Part shown: one piece after another, positions 31,828 to 41,002 of the stretch
How the letters are laid out: every line of letters starts with the position of its first letter
Numbering within the stretch: the first letter of the stretch is position 1
Assembly: GCA_964480525.1 (NCBI GenBank)
Contig: CAYZOV010000001.1
Location: forward strand, 1 to 64,000
DNA length: 64,000 nt
Reading direction: 5' to 3'
DNA from: JAAZZIT01 sp964480525
GTDB taxonomy: Bacteria; Bacillota; Clostridia; Oscillospirales; Ruminococcaceae
Notes under the pieces: model-generated
Told to the model about the DNA's origin: nothing
What the model saw: the letters and a program-made list of their open reading frames with translations, nothing else
The model's database searches: none
Made by a program: the position numbers and the translations under genes

Positions 31828-32640
31828 TTAAATGCTCTGAATAACTTTTCCTACAAGCTTTTTAAAATCTCCCGCAACTCTGTCGGCTGTTTCCTGAACT
31901 TCCTTATGAGAAAGCTGAACTTTTGAAATTCCCGCAGCCATATTTGTAATACACGAAATTCCGCAAACTTCCATGCCCATATGGTTTGCCGCCATAGCTT
32001 CAACAGCCGTACTCATACCAACAGCGTCGCCGCCCCAAAGTCTTGCAAGTTTTACTTCGGCAGGGGTTTCGTAGTTTGGACCCGTAAACTGAACATAAAC
32101 GCCCTTTTGCATTTTGATTCCGTATTCGTTTGCACAGTCCTCAATAATTTTCTGCATACGTTTGCTGTAAACTTCGCTCATATCAGGGAATCTTGTACCG
32201 AGTTCTTCGATATTTTTACCGATAAGCGGACTAGGAACGCCCGTTGTGATATGGTCTGTAATAATCATAAGGTCACCTGCGCTGAAGTTTTCATTGCAAC
32301 CGCCCGCAGCGTTTGTCAAAAGAAGTTTCTTTGCGCCCATCATACCCATAAGTCTGGTTGGCAAAACAACGTCCGACATAGCGTAACCTTCGTAATAATG
32401 AACACGTCCCTGCATAATTACAACCGGCGTTTCGTTTACATAACCGAACACGAATTTTCCTGCGTGACCTTTTACGGTTGAAACAGGGAATCCCTCAATG
32501 TCGTTGTAACTGATTGTGTCAACGATTTTGATATCGTTTGCAAAATCTCCCAAACCCGAACCCAAAATAACGGCTACCTCTGGTTTAAAATCGGTTTTTG
32601 CTCTGACGCTTTCAAGACATTTCATAAGCTTTGTGTACAT
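31828..32640 (-). CDS. punA: Purine nucleoside phosphorylase (trimeric type)
   Basis: A 270-residue class II (trimeric) PNP, splitting purine (deoxy)nucleosides with phosphate into base and (deoxy)ribose 1-phosphate. ILGSGLGDFA holds the phosphate site; GRVHYYEGY, LLTNAAGG and GPNYETPAEV are family signatures. AAAGGAAG precedes the ATG. It is the first gene of the salvage operon and is preceded by a promoter with a poor -35 and a near-palindrome. Confidence 0.96.
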   Translation of the reverse strand: MYTKLMKCLESVRAKTDFKPEVAVILGSGLGDFANDIKIVDTISYNDIEGFPVSTVKGHAGKFVFGYVNETPVVIMQGRVHYYEGYAMSDVVLPTRLMGMMGAKKLLLTNAAGGCNENFSAGDLMIITDHITTGVPSPLIGKNIEELGTRFPDMSEVYSKRMQKIIEDCANEYGIKMQKGVYVQFTGPNYETPAEVKLARLWGGDAVGMSTAVEAMAANHMGMEVCGISCITNMAAGISKVQLSHKEVQETADRVAGDFKKLVGKVIQSI

Positions 32641-32659
32641 AATTCTACTTCCTTTCTGT

Positions 32660-32677
32660 GTTTACTTTTTTGTAAAC
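32660..32677 (-). repeat. Leader inverted repeat before punA
   Basis: Perfect 6-bp inverted repeat GTTTAC-N6-GTAAAC between the punA promoter and its Shine-Dalgarno. It may be an operator or an RNA hairpin. Confidence 0.45.
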
Positions 32678-32694
32678 GTTTTTGTTATGTTTAT

Positions 32695-32737
32695 ATTGTA
32701 ACTCAAAAATGTGTCGTTTTATACGTCATATGTCGTA
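32695..32737 (-). promoter_or_regulatory. punA promoter with candidate Crp/Fnr operator
   Basis: The minus strand has TACAAT (plus 32695-32700) without a recognisable -35. The near-palindrome TACGACATATGACGTA (14 of 16 positions symmetric, plus 32722-32737) is centred 29 bases upstream of the -10, which corresponds to -41.5, the class II activator position of Crp/Fnr proteins. Confidence 0.5.
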
Positions 32738-32838
32738 AACTTTTTTGTTTTTTAGTTCGCAAAATGCCGATTTTCAACACACGAATTTGTATATTTTGCA
32801 CAAATTGAAGTTTTTCAGCATTTTTTACCGTTTTTAAC

Positions 32839-32882
32839 AAAAAAATCCCGACAAGTTTTATCAACAAAACTTTGTCGGGAAA
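32839..32882 (-). terminator. Terminator of the THUMP methyltransferase gene
   Basis: Minus strand TCCCGACAAAGTTTT / AAAACTTGTCGGGA (one bulged base), then seven Ts. Confidence 0.88.
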
Positions 32883-32891
32883 TTTTTTATA

Positions 32892-34004
32892 CTATTTAAA
32901 ATACATAAACAAATTGCACTTAATCATGCCGTTGTAGAGTTTGCGTTTTTTGTCGGCTTTTTTGCCGAAAAACTGTTCAAAATCTTCGTGAGGTGAGATT
33001 ATGTACGCAGGGTTTTCCCTGTCCGGGCGAAGTTTTTCGCCCAATATTTTATAAAGATTTTCCGCTTCTTTCACTTCAAGCATACGTTCACCATATGGCG
33101 GATTGCAAATTGCAATAGCGCCGTTTGGGCGTTTGAAACGTTTTATGTCGCACATATCCACCTGAATTTTGGACAAAACCCCTGCTTTTTTTGCATTTGA
33201 TTCCGAAAGAGCCACCGCACTTCCGTCAACGTCATAGCCATACGCCGTAAAGCTTCCGCTTTTGTCAATTTGCGACAGGGCGTATTCACGTTGGTTTTTC
33301 CAAATTTCAGGCGAAATCTGTTTCCAATTTTCCGCCGAAAATCTTCGTCTAAGCCCCGGCGCAATGTTAAGCGCCTTATAAGCCGATTCAATAAGGAATG
33401 TTCCCGAACCGCACATAGGGTCAACCACAACGCTGTTTGCCCGAACTCTTGCAAGGTCGATAATCCCCGCCGCAAGGGTTTCCTTAATCGGAGCGTCGTT
33501 TGAATTTTGTCTATAACCACGTTTGTGAAGTCCTGCGCCCGTTGTGTCAAGGTAAACCGTCGCCACGTCTTTTAAAATAGTAAACTGAATCTGGTGAAGT
33601 GCGCCTGTTTCCTCAAACCAATTTGTTTTATACTTTTCTTTCAGCCTTTCAACGCAAGCTTTTTTTATAATTTTCTGGCAATCGGGAACGCTGTGAAGCT
33701 GGGAATTAAGGCAATGCCCCTTAACGGGAAAAGCGTCCTTTTCCCCAACATATTCCTCCAGCGGGATTTTTTTAACCCCCTGAAACAGCTCCTCAAAAGT
33801 CGTCGCCTTAAAGCTTGAAAGTTCGATAAGCACTCTTTCTCCCGTGGCAATGCAAATGTTTGCTTTTGCAATCATACTTTCGTCGCCGAAAAAGGTTACT
33901 TTTCCGTCCGTAACTTCGATATCCTCACCGCCGATTTTTTTTACCTCAAAATTCAAAACGCTTTCTAGTCCGAAATGACACGGAACCGAAAATTTCATTC
34001 TCAT
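32892..34004 (-). CDS. THUMP-domain SAM-dependent RNA methyltransferase
   Basis: A 370-residue protein of the YpsC/RlmL-N family. A ferredoxin-like and THUMP RNA-binding part covers about residues 45-160. The Rossmann methyltransferase part has motif I VVDPMCGSGTFLIE and motif IV NPPYGER, the latter typical of N2-guanine or adenine-N methylation. The probable target is 23S rRNA (RlmL-like), by family. The start at 34004 has GAGGAG six bases upstream. Confidence 0.88.
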   Translation of the reverse strand: MRMKFSVPCHFGLESVLNFEVKKIGGEDIEVTDGKVTFFGDESMIAKANICIATGERVLIELSSFKATTFEELFQGVKKIPLEEYVGEKDAFPVKGHCLNSQLHSVPDCQKIIKKACVERLKEKYKTNWFEETGALHQIQFTILKDVATVYLDTTGAGLHKRGYRQNSNDAPIKETLAAGIIDLARVRANSVVVDPMCGSGTFLIESAYKALNIAPGLRRRFSAENWKQISPEIWKNQREYALSQIDKSGSFTAYGYDVDGSAVALSESNAKKAGVLSKIQVDMCDIKRFKRPNGAIAICNPPYGERMLEVKEAENLYKILGEKLRPDRENPAYIISPHEDFEQFFGKKADKKRKLYNGMIKCNLFMYFK

Positions 34005-34029
34005 AAGCACTCCTCGTTTTTAATATTCA

Positions 34030-34062
34030 CAAAAAACGCCCCCGCAATTATCACGGAGGCAT
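34030..34062 (-). terminator. Terminator of the PBP gene
   Basis: Minus strand GCCTCCG / CGGGGGC with an 8-9 base loop, then TTTTTT. It separates the PBP from the methyltransferase gene downstream. Confidence 0.75.
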
Positions 34063-34068
34063 TTTTCC

Positions 34069-36273
34069 TCAGTTTGATGATTTTTTCTTGTGTCCCGAAC
34101 AAGTTTCGGGAATGTTTGAAGATTTATAATATCCCACGCTTGTGTTTGTGCAACTGCCCGACGCAATATTTCCCGTCTGGGTGCAGAATTTTTTCTCCAC
34201 AACCGTATCAGGCACTTCAAACTTTTTATTGTCCGTAGAATTTGCTATTTCTCCGAAAATGTTTTTCCAAATCTTAGCGATATTCTGGTACTTTGACGTT
34301 GGAATTTTCGCCACGTTTTCATAACCAATCCAAACACCGCTGACATAATCAGGCGTACAAGCCACGAACGTAAGGTTTTGCCAATCCTGCGACGTACCTG
34401 TTTTTCCGCAAACTTCAAGTCCGTCGATTTTTGCCTGTTTTCCCGTACCGTCGTTTGAATCCACGGCGGTTTTCAACATTCTGTTCATTACATACGAGCT
34501 TGATTCTTCAATCGCCTTTTCGTAATAATAACTGTTTTCGTAAATAACATTGCCCTCTCTGTCTGCAATTTGCCATACAAAGTGAGGTTCGTAATATTTA
34601 CCGCCGTTTCCGAAAATTTGATACGAAGCCACCAATTCCAACAAGGTTGTACCCTTGCTCATACCGCCGACGGTCATTGGAGAATAGTTCACGTCAGCCA
34701 CCGAATCAAGCGTGGTAAAGTGAAGTTTATTCACCAAAAAATTATACGCATACTGTGGCGTAAGTTCCTGAATAATCTGTGCAGGGCCTGTATTTAACGA
34801 ACGCTGGAGCATAACATAAGTCGGATAATAATTATACGACCAGTTTGTCACGTCGCCCTGTTCGGAATAATTTCGTGGCCATTCTACCTCGGAACCGTTT
34901 GACTTAATTTTAATCGGTTCGTCTTTGAACATTGTAGACCACGTTATTAAATCGTTGTCAATCGCCGGAGCATACGAAGCAATCGGCTTAATTGTAGAAC
35001 CCGGTGAACGTGTTGCCTGCGTTGCGTTGTCCCAACCCATATAAATTTGTTTTTCGCCACGGTTTCCCACAACCGCCTTAACATTGCCCTTATAGTCCAT
35101 CACCACAAACGCCGACCAAAGTTCGTCGTCGTCAAAAGCATATGATTGGAAATTTGAATCATCAACATATGCCTGTTCGATTTTTTCCTGCATTTCAAGG
35201 TCAACATTGGTTTTGATTGTATATCCGCCGCCGTTAAGACGTTCTTTCGCCGCAGAATAAGTTATGCCGTAATATTCCTGAATAAGGCTGATGGTTTCAC
35301 GAATCGCTTCGTCAACATAATACGATGACACGCCCTGATTTTTAATAATTTCAAGTGAGCTGTCGGTATCGGACGAAAAGTTCAAATCCCCTGTAATAAC
35401 CAATTCTTCATTAAGAGCCTGTTCGTATTCCTCGGTAGAAATAGCGCCGTTATTTTTCATAACCTGCAAAACTTTTTCCCGTCGTTCATAGTTATTTTCA
35501 AGGTTGTCATAAGGGTTACGTTTGGACGGGTTTTTGGTAATTGCCGCCAAAGACGCAGCTTCGCCCAGCGAAAGTTCCGAAACGTCCTTGCTGAAATAGA
35601 AATTTGCCGCCGCCTGAACTCCACGGATATTATAATAGTTAGTATTAAGGGAAATTATATTCAGATAAGTTTCCAAAATTTCATCTTTTGTATAGGTTTT
35701 TTCGATATTTATAGAACGTGTAATTTCACGGATTTTACGGGTTATGCCCGCTCCGCCCGTAGCGTCGTTGTCGCCCGTGATATTTTTAATGGTCTGCTGG
35801 GTTATTGTAGAACCGCCGAAAGCGTCGTCGTAAAAGTGCAAAATCATATTTGCAAACGCCGCCAAGGTACGCTTGAAGTCCACGCCGTCGTGAGAATAAA
35901 ATCTTTCGTCCTCGGAATAAACAAAAGCGTCACGAACATATTTCGGCACGTTTTCCAAATCAACCCACACACGTCTTTCGCCGTCCTGCGCCAGCGTGTA
36001 ATAAGTAGTATACTCCTCGCTGTCGGGGGACGATTGGTCGTATTCCGGGTTTTCAGCCAAAAAACGTGACGTAAAATTAAGTTCTGCGTTTTCCAGAGAA
36101 ATAGGGGTCGTGGAATCAATATAGTTGAGAATATAAATTGTCAGAGCCGTCACAAAAACCGAGCCTGTAATAATTATTATAAAAAACATTGACAAAAGCA
36201 CAGTTCCCGTAACTTTTAAAATTCTGACGGGTGTTTTTGATTTTTCCTTTACTGTTTGTTTTTTACTATTCAT
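34069..36273 (-). CDS. Class A penicillin-binding protein (PBP1a-like)
   Basis: A 734-residue bifunctional cell-wall synthase. A short basic tail and one transmembrane helix (VTGTVLLSMFFIIIITG) are followed by the GT51 glycosyltransferase (EDERFYSHDGVDFKR, GGSTITQQ) and the transpeptidase domain with SPGSTIKP (SxxK), RSLN (SxN) and KTGTS. The tail after KTGTS is rather short and ends with two Cys pairs (FCTQTG, GSCTNT) and a KKKSSN end. AAAAGGA precedes the ATG. It is monocistronic, with its own promoter and terminator. Confidence 0.93.
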   Translation of the reverse strand: MNSKKQTVKEKSKTPVRILKVTGTVLLSMFFIIIITGSVFVTALTIYILNYIDSTTPISLENAELNFTSRFLAENPEYDQSSPDSEEYTTYYTLAQDGERRVWVDLENVPKYVRDAFVYSEDERFYSHDGVDFKRTLAAFANMILHFYDDAFGGSTITQQTIKNITGDNDATGGAGITRKIREITRSINIEKTYTKDEILETYLNIISLNTNYYNIRGVQAAANFYFSKDVSELSLGEAASLAAITKNPSKRNPYDNLENNYERREKVLQVMKNNGAISTEEYEQALNEELVITGDLNFSSDTDSSLEIIKNQGVSSYYVDEAIRETISLIQEYYGITYSAAKERLNGGGYTIKTNVDLEMQEKIEQAYVDDSNFQSYAFDDDELWSAFVVMDYKGNVKAVVGNRGEKQIYMGWDNATQATRSPGSTIKPIASYAPAIDNDLITWSTMFKDEPIKIKSNGSEVEWPRNYSEQGDVTNWSYNYYPTYVMLQRSLNTGPAQIIQELTPQYAYNFLVNKLHFTTLDSVADVNYSPMTVGGMSKGTTLLELVASYQIFGNGGKYYEPHFVWQIADREGNVIYENSYYYEKAIEESSSYVMNRMLKTAVDSNDGTGKQAKIDGLEVCGKTGTSQDWQNLTFVACTPDYVSGVWIGYENVAKIPTSKYQNIAKIWKNIFGEIANSTDNKKFEVPDTVVEKKFCTQTGNIASGSCTNTSVGYYKSSNIPETCSGHKKKSSN

Positions 36274-36329
36274 ATAAATTATCCTTTTCTGTCAATACGA
36301 ATTTTCAAACAAAATTTCATTCACAGTAT

Positions 36330-36358
36330 AGTATAACACAACAATATTAAATTTACAA
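36330..36358 (-). promoter_or_regulatory. Promoter of the PBP gene
   Basis: Minus strand TTGTAA, 17 bases, TATACT, about 57 bases before the ATG. Confidence 0.6.
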
Positions 36359-36375
36359 GTATTTTTTTAAGAAAA

Positions 36376-36409
36376 ACAAAAAAGGGAGAACAAAAACCTT
36401 GTTCCCCCT
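36376..36409 (-). terminator. Terminator of ispH-rpsA
   Basis: Minus strand GGGGGAAC / GTTCTCCC stem with a 9-base loop, then TTTTTTG. It ends the long ftsK-to-ispH run. Confidence 0.75.
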
Positions 36410-36423
36410 GATTTTGTTTTTGA

Positions 36424-38394
36424 TTATTCTTCTGTTGTTTCTTCAGCTGATTCTTCAACAGTTTCTTCAGCTTCTTCCTTTGGGAGCAAAGCTCTCATTG
36501 AAAGGCTGATTCTCTTTTGTTCAGCGTCAATGTCGATAATCTTAGCGTCAACTACGTCGCCGACTTTCAAAACGTCCGCAACATTGTTTACTCTCTGGTT
36601 AGCAATCTGTGAAATGTGGATAAGACCGTCAATTCCGTCCATAATCTGTGCAAACGCACCGAAAGATGTAATGGAAACAATCTTAACGCTTGCTACGTCG
36701 TCCTTGCTGTACTTTTCTTCAAACAACTTCCACGGATTTTCGGAATCTTTCTTGTAAGTAAGGGAAACTTTGCCGTTTTCCTTGTCGATGTCCTTAATTG
36801 TAACAACAATCTTGTCACCAACAGAAACAACGTCTGATGGGTGCTTGATTCTAGCCCAAGTAAGGTCAGGTTTTCTGATAAGTCCGTCAACTCCGCCCAA
36901 GTCTACAAATACGCCGTAGTCAAGAATCGACTTAACTGTGCCTTCCATCTCTGCGCCTACTTCTGCGGTTTCAAAGAACTTAGCCTGCTGTGCAGCCTTA
37001 ACTTCCTTAGCAACGATTCTGATTGAACCGACAGCTCTCTGTCTTGCTTCGTTTACGTCGATAATCTTGAAATCAACATTCTTCTTGAGAAGTTCTTCAA
37101 GTTTGTCGTCACGTCTTGCAGTTGCCTGTGAAGCAGGAATAAACACTCTAACGCCGTTTGAAACAACGATTACGCCGCCCTTAACAACGTTTGTAACTGT
37201 TCCGTTAAGAACTGTGCCTTCTTCCTTAGCCTTGACAACCTTTTCAAAGCCTTTCTGTGCGTCAACTTTCTTCTTAGAAAGTGTAACGATACCGTCCTGG
37301 TCGCTGATTTTGAGAACGATTGCCTCAATTTCGTCGCCAACCTTAACAACGTCCTCAACCTTTACGGAAGGGTCGTCTGTGAGTTCTGAAGAAGGAATAA
37401 TACCGGTGTGCTTAGTACCAATGTCAACAGTAACTTCTGTGTTGTTTACAGTTGTTATGTAACCTGTTACTCTCGCTCCTGTATATATTTTTTTGAAAGA
37501 CTGTTCAAGAGCCTCCTCAAAATTGAATTCCTCTTCGTTAGTAAGAATTTCGCTCATGGTCTGTTGTACCTCCTTGATTATATATGCAGGGGTCGAAGCC
37601 CCCGCTGAAATCCCTATGAAATGCAAGTGCGAAAAGTCTATTGACCTTAGCTCCTCGGCACTTTCTATAAGATAACATTTGCAATATTCCTCGCACACGC
37701 TTTTGAGTTTAAGCGTGTTAGAGCTGTGTCGTCCGCCCACAATAATCATACAATCCGCTTTTTTTGCAAGTTCCCTTGCTTCTTTCTGTCTTTCGGCAGT
37801 AGCGTTGCAGATAGTATTATTAACCACGGCTTCGGGGAAAAGTTCATAAATCTTCTTTGCACATTCTTCCCACACGGACAAATTAAATGTCGTCTGCGAA
37901 ACAACAGCAATCTTTTCGTCCTCAAGTTTTTCAGCCAAAGCTTCAAGTTCCCGAAGATTTGAAAAAACATAGCTTTTGTTTGTGCAATGTCCTCTTATTC
38001 CCTCGACTTCGGGGTGATTGGAATCCCCCGCTATCAGCACCACATATCCCATTTTGGAATATTTTGCCCCAAGTTTGTGGATTCGTTCCACAAACGGACA
38101 AGTAGCGTCGATAACCACCGCTCCGATTTCGTCAAGTTTTTTGTAGGTATCAAGCCCCACCCCATGCGAACGTATCACAACAGGCTGTCCTTTTTCTACC
38201 TGCGAAACGTCCATAACAGCCTTAACGCCCTTTTCTTCAAGGTCGTTTACAACGTTATGGTTGTGAATAATCGGTCCAAGTGTTACCAAATTATCATAGT
38301 CACTCAACTTATTATACACTATTTTTACCGCCCTGTCTACACCAAAACAAAATCCTGCGGTTTTTGCAATTAAAATTTTACAATTTGTTAACAT
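36424..38394 (-). CDS. ispH: IspH fused to four S1 RNA-binding domains
   Basis: A 656-residue fusion found in many Clostridia. Residues 1 to about 285 are IspH, the last enzyme of the MEP isoprenoid pathway, with cluster cysteines in TAGFCFGVDRA, DATCPFVE and NTICNATAERQ and with HGVGLDTY. Residues about 300-640 carry four S1 folds (GYITTVNNTEVTVDIGTKHT, NGTVTNVVKGGVIV, EGTVKSILDYGVFVDLGG, VKIVSITSFGAFAQ), then an acidic tail. The S1 part probably serves as ribosomal protein S1. The second in-frame ATG (38394) is chosen because GGTGA lies six bases before it; the ATG at 38400 abuts it. The start overlaps the end of cmk-plsC. Confidence 0.92.
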   Translation of the reverse strand: MLTNCKILIAKTAGFCFGVDRAVKIVYNKLSDYDNLVTLGPIIHNHNVVNDLEEKGVKAVMDVSQVEKGQPVVIRSHGVGLDTYKKLDEIGAVVIDATCPFVERIHKLGAKYSKMGYVVLIAGDSNHPEVEGIRGHCTNKSYVFSNLRELEALAEKLEDEKIAVVSQTTFNLSVWEECAKKIYELFPEAVVNNTICNATAERQKEARELAKKADCMIIVGGRHSSNTLKLKSVCEEYCKCYLIESAEELRSIDFSHLHFIGISAGASTPAYIIKEVQQTMSEILTNEEEFNFEEALEQSFKKIYTGARVTGYITTVNNTEVTVDIGTKHTGIIPSSELTDDPSVKVEDVVKVGDEIEAIVLKISDQDGIVTLSKKKVDAQKGFEKVVKAKEEGTVLNGTVTNVVKGGVIVVSNGVRVFIPASQATARRDDKLEELLKKNVDFKIIDVNEARQRAVGSIRIVAKEVKAAQQAKFFETAEVGAEMEGTVKSILDYGVFVDLGGVDGLIRKPDLTWARIKHPSDVVSVGDKIVVTIKDIDKENGKVSLTYKKDSENPWKLFEEKYSKDDVASVKIVSITSFGAFAQIMDGIDGLIHISQIANQRVNNVADVLKVGDVVDAKIIDIDAEQKRISLSMRALLPKEEAEETVEESAEETTEE

Positions 38395-39730
38395 TCTCAT
38401 TCACCAATCTGTTAATTTCGTCTGAAATTTTTGTTTTTAAAATTTTAACGTCCCTAGTCGTTGTACCGTTTACCCCAATTTCCGCAGGGTCGATTACGGG
38501 AGCATACGCCATAATGATTTTCTTTCTGAATTTCAGTTTGCCCTCGAAAATGATAGCTACAGGCACAACAGGCACCTGACCTGCGGCACTTATTAACGCA
38601 ACGCCCGTTTTGATTTTGCCCACTTTGCCGTCTTTTGAACGTGTTCCCTCCGGGAAAATTATGAGATTTTTGCCACGGTTAAGCACCTCAAACGCCATGT
38701 CTATGGCTTCGGTGTCGCCTTTGCCACGCTTAACAGGGAACGCTCCAAGACTGGTAATAAGCCACTTGAAAAACTTGTTGCCCTGAAAAAGTTCTTCTTT
38801 TGCCATAAACGAAAGCGGCACACGTCCCCCAAGTCCCAAAAGAACGGGGTCTGCGTAACTGCGGTGAGTGCTTGCGAAGATATATCCGCCCTTTTGAGGG
38901 ATATTTTCTTTGCCCACATATTTAATGTTATACCAAAGGTGAAAAGCGATATTCACGAAAAATCTGGCTACAGAATACCAGCACATTGAAAATCTGCCCA
39001 GTTTTGCATTGCGGTCAATCGGCTTAACCGCCATCATTTCACGCTCTTTTTTCGGCGTTTTTTGTGAAATTTTCGACGTAATTATATTTGTGATATTCTC
39101 AATAACTTCTTCCAAAGACATATCCGACGAATCCACCTCAATAGCGTCCTCTGCCTTTTTCAAAGGTGCAATTTCACGGTGAGTGTCGTTGTAGTCACGC
39201 TGAATTATGTCGTCAAGAACCTGCTGATAGGTGGAAGTATCGCCTTTTTCCTGAAGTTCTTTAAAACGTCTTTCGGCACGTTTCTCGGCACTTGCGGTGA
39301 GAAAAATTTTCACGTCTGCGTTAGGCAAAACCACCGTGCCAATGTCACGTCCGTCCATCAAAATGTCGTTTTCGGACGCAATATTTTTCTGAAGTTCAAA
39401 CAAAAAATCTCTGACTTTCGGAATAGCCGACACAGCCGACGCACCCATTGAAATTTCAGGCGTTCTGATAAGTTCCGACACGTCCTCACCGTTCAAAAAT
39501 ACTCTTTGGGAATTGTCAACATACCCCAAATTCACCTTAGCGTTTTCAAGGTTTTTAACCACGTTTTCAGCGTCTTTCACGTCAATTCCGCTACGGATTG
39601 TGTGCAAAGCCACCGTTCTGTAAAGCGCCCCCGTATCGACGTACACATACTGCATTTTTTTCGCAACTGCCTTTGCAATTGTTGATTTTCCTGCGCCTGA
39701 CGGTCCGTCTATGGCAATATTTACACCCAT
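38378..39730 (-). CDS. cmk: Cytidylate kinase fused to PlsC-type acyltransferase
   Basis: A 450-residue fusion. Residues 1-220 are cytidylate kinase (P-loop GPSGAGKST near residue 9; DGRDIGTVVLP), which phosphorylates CMP. Residues about 235-450 are a 1-acylglycerol-3-phosphate acyltransferase with the HX4D motif in STHRSYADP and the FPEGTRSKDG motif. The two activities join nucleotide and phospholipid synthesis (CMP is released during CDP-diacylglycerol use). AAAGGAG precedes the ATG. The gene overlaps ispH downstream. Confidence 0.93.
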   Translation of the reverse strand: MGVNIAIDGPSGAGKSTIAKAVAKKMQYVYVDTGALYRTVALHTIRSGIDVKDAENVVKNLENAKVNLGYVDNSQRVFLNGEDVSELIRTPEISMGASAVSAIPKVRDFLFELQKNIASENDILMDGRDIGTVVLPNADVKIFLTASAEKRAERRFKELQEKGDTSTYQQVLDDIIQRDYNDTHREIAPLKKAEDAIEVDSSDMSLEEVIENITNIITSKISQKTPKKEREMMAVKPIDRNAKLGRFSMCWYSVARFFVNIAFHLWYNIKYVGKENIPQKGGYIFASTHRSYADPVLLGLGGRVPLSFMAKEELFQGNKFFKWLITSLGAFPVKRGKGDTEAIDMAFEVLNRGKNLIIFPEGTRSKDGKVGKIKTGVALISAAGQVPVVPVAIIFEGKLKFRKKIIMAYAPVIDPAEIGVNGTTTRDVKILKTKISDEINRLVNENVNKL

Positions 39731-39757
39731 TTTAATTCTCCTTTAAATGTTCAAATT

Positions 39758-40990
39758 TTAATCAAGATTCACCGCAAACGCATACGCTGTGGAAAATGCG
39801 ATTTGCAAATTATACCCACCCGTATAAGCGTCGCAATCTATAACTTCGCCTGCAAAATAAAGGTTTTTGCAGAGTTTTGATTCCATATTTTTCGGGTTAA
39901 TTTCGTCTGTTTTAACTCCGCCGCTTGTAATAATCGCTTCGTCAACAGGGCGAAATTTATCAATGGTAAATGTTAAATTCTTAATAATCTTAACAAGCTC
40001 CTGACGTTCTTCCTTTGTGATTTCGTTCACCTTTTTTGACGGCTCAATCCCACTCATTTCAACGATAACAGATATCATTTTCGCAGGCAGAAGTTTGCCC
40101 AAAGAATTTTGAAAATCACGGTTTTTAGCGTCAATAAAATCTCTCAAAACCCTTTTGTCAAGCTGTTCAAACGTAAGTGCGGGCTTTAGGTCAATGCACA
40201 AAGTATATTTGCCGTCGTTTACGTTGCGAATATGGGAACTTGCAGACAAAACCAAAGGTCCGCTAACCCCGAAATGGGTAAACAGCATTTCGCCCTGTTC
40301 GGAAAAAACAGGCTTCGGCTTGTTGTCCTTAAAAACGGACAGATTAACATTTTTCAGCGACAGCCCCATCATTTTCGCAGGCTCTTTTTCTTTCGTAACA
40401 ATAGGCACTAAGGACGGCTTAATAGGCACAATCGTATGCCCTGCTTGTTTTGCAAAACTATATCCGTCGCCTGTCGAACCTGTTTTCGGATAAGATTTTC
40501 CGCCTGTCGCCACCAAAACGCTGTGTGCAAAATAGCTTTCGTTTTTGCACTTAACCCCCACGCAACAGCCGTTTTCTATCAAAAGTTCCATGGCTTCGTC
40601 CTCCAGAAATTCCACCCCTGCGTCACGGCACTCACGCACCAAAGCCGACACAATGTCCGACGATTTATCGCTCTGTGGAAAAACCCTGTTGCCACGTTCC
40701 GTTTTAAGCGGTACGCCCGACCACTCAAAAAAGTTCATCGTATCCTCGCAAGTAAATCCGTTTAAAGCCGAATACAAAAATCTAGGGTTTGTGGGAACAT
40801 TTTTAAGCACGGTTTCCACGTCGCAATTATTTGTCACATTACAGCGACCTTTTCCGGTTATCAAAAGCTTTTTTCCGTAAACGTGGTTTTTTTCGATAAT
40901 TCCCACACTTTTGCCAAACCGTCCGCAATGCACCCCCGCAAAAAGCCCCGACGCACCTGCACCGATTATGACAACATCAAATTTTTTCAT
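39758..40990 (-). CDS. HI0933/YhiN-family FAD-dependent oxidoreductase
   Basis: A 410-residue flavoprotein. The N-terminal dinucleotide site is DVVIIGAGASGLFAG; GKKLLITGKGRCNVTN and the C-terminal FAGEVIDCDAYTGGYNLQIA are the HI0933-family signatures. Function in the family is not settled. AAAGGA precedes the ATG. It sits in the dense run between rpiR and cmk-plsC with about 12-27 base gaps. Confidence 0.9.
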   Translation of the reverse strand: MKKFDVVIIGAGASGLFAGVHCGRFGKSVGIIEKNHVYGKKLLITGKGRCNVTNNCDVETVLKNVPTNPRFLYSALNGFTCEDTMNFFEWSGVPLKTERGNRVFPQSDKSSDIVSALVRECRDAGVEFLEDEAMELLIENGCCVGVKCKNESYFAHSVLVATGGKSYPKTGSTGDGYSFAKQAGHTIVPIKPSLVPIVTKEKEPAKMMGLSLKNVNLSVFKDNKPKPVFSEQGEMLFTHFGVSGPLVLSASSHIRNVNDGKYTLCIDLKPALTFEQLDKRVLRDFIDAKNRDFQNSLGKLLPAKMISVIVEMSGIEPSKKVNEITKEERQELVKIIKNLTFTIDKFRPVDEAIITSGGVKTDEINPKNMESKLCKNLYFAGEVIDCDAYTGGYNLQIAFSTAYAFAVNLD

Positions 40991-41002
40991 CTTAAATTTC
41001 CT

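Noticed and set aside
38394..38400. ATG at 38400 as ispH start
   Set aside because: The only Shine-Dalgarno-like GGTGA abuts it; the ATG at 38394 has workable spacing. The difference is two residues.
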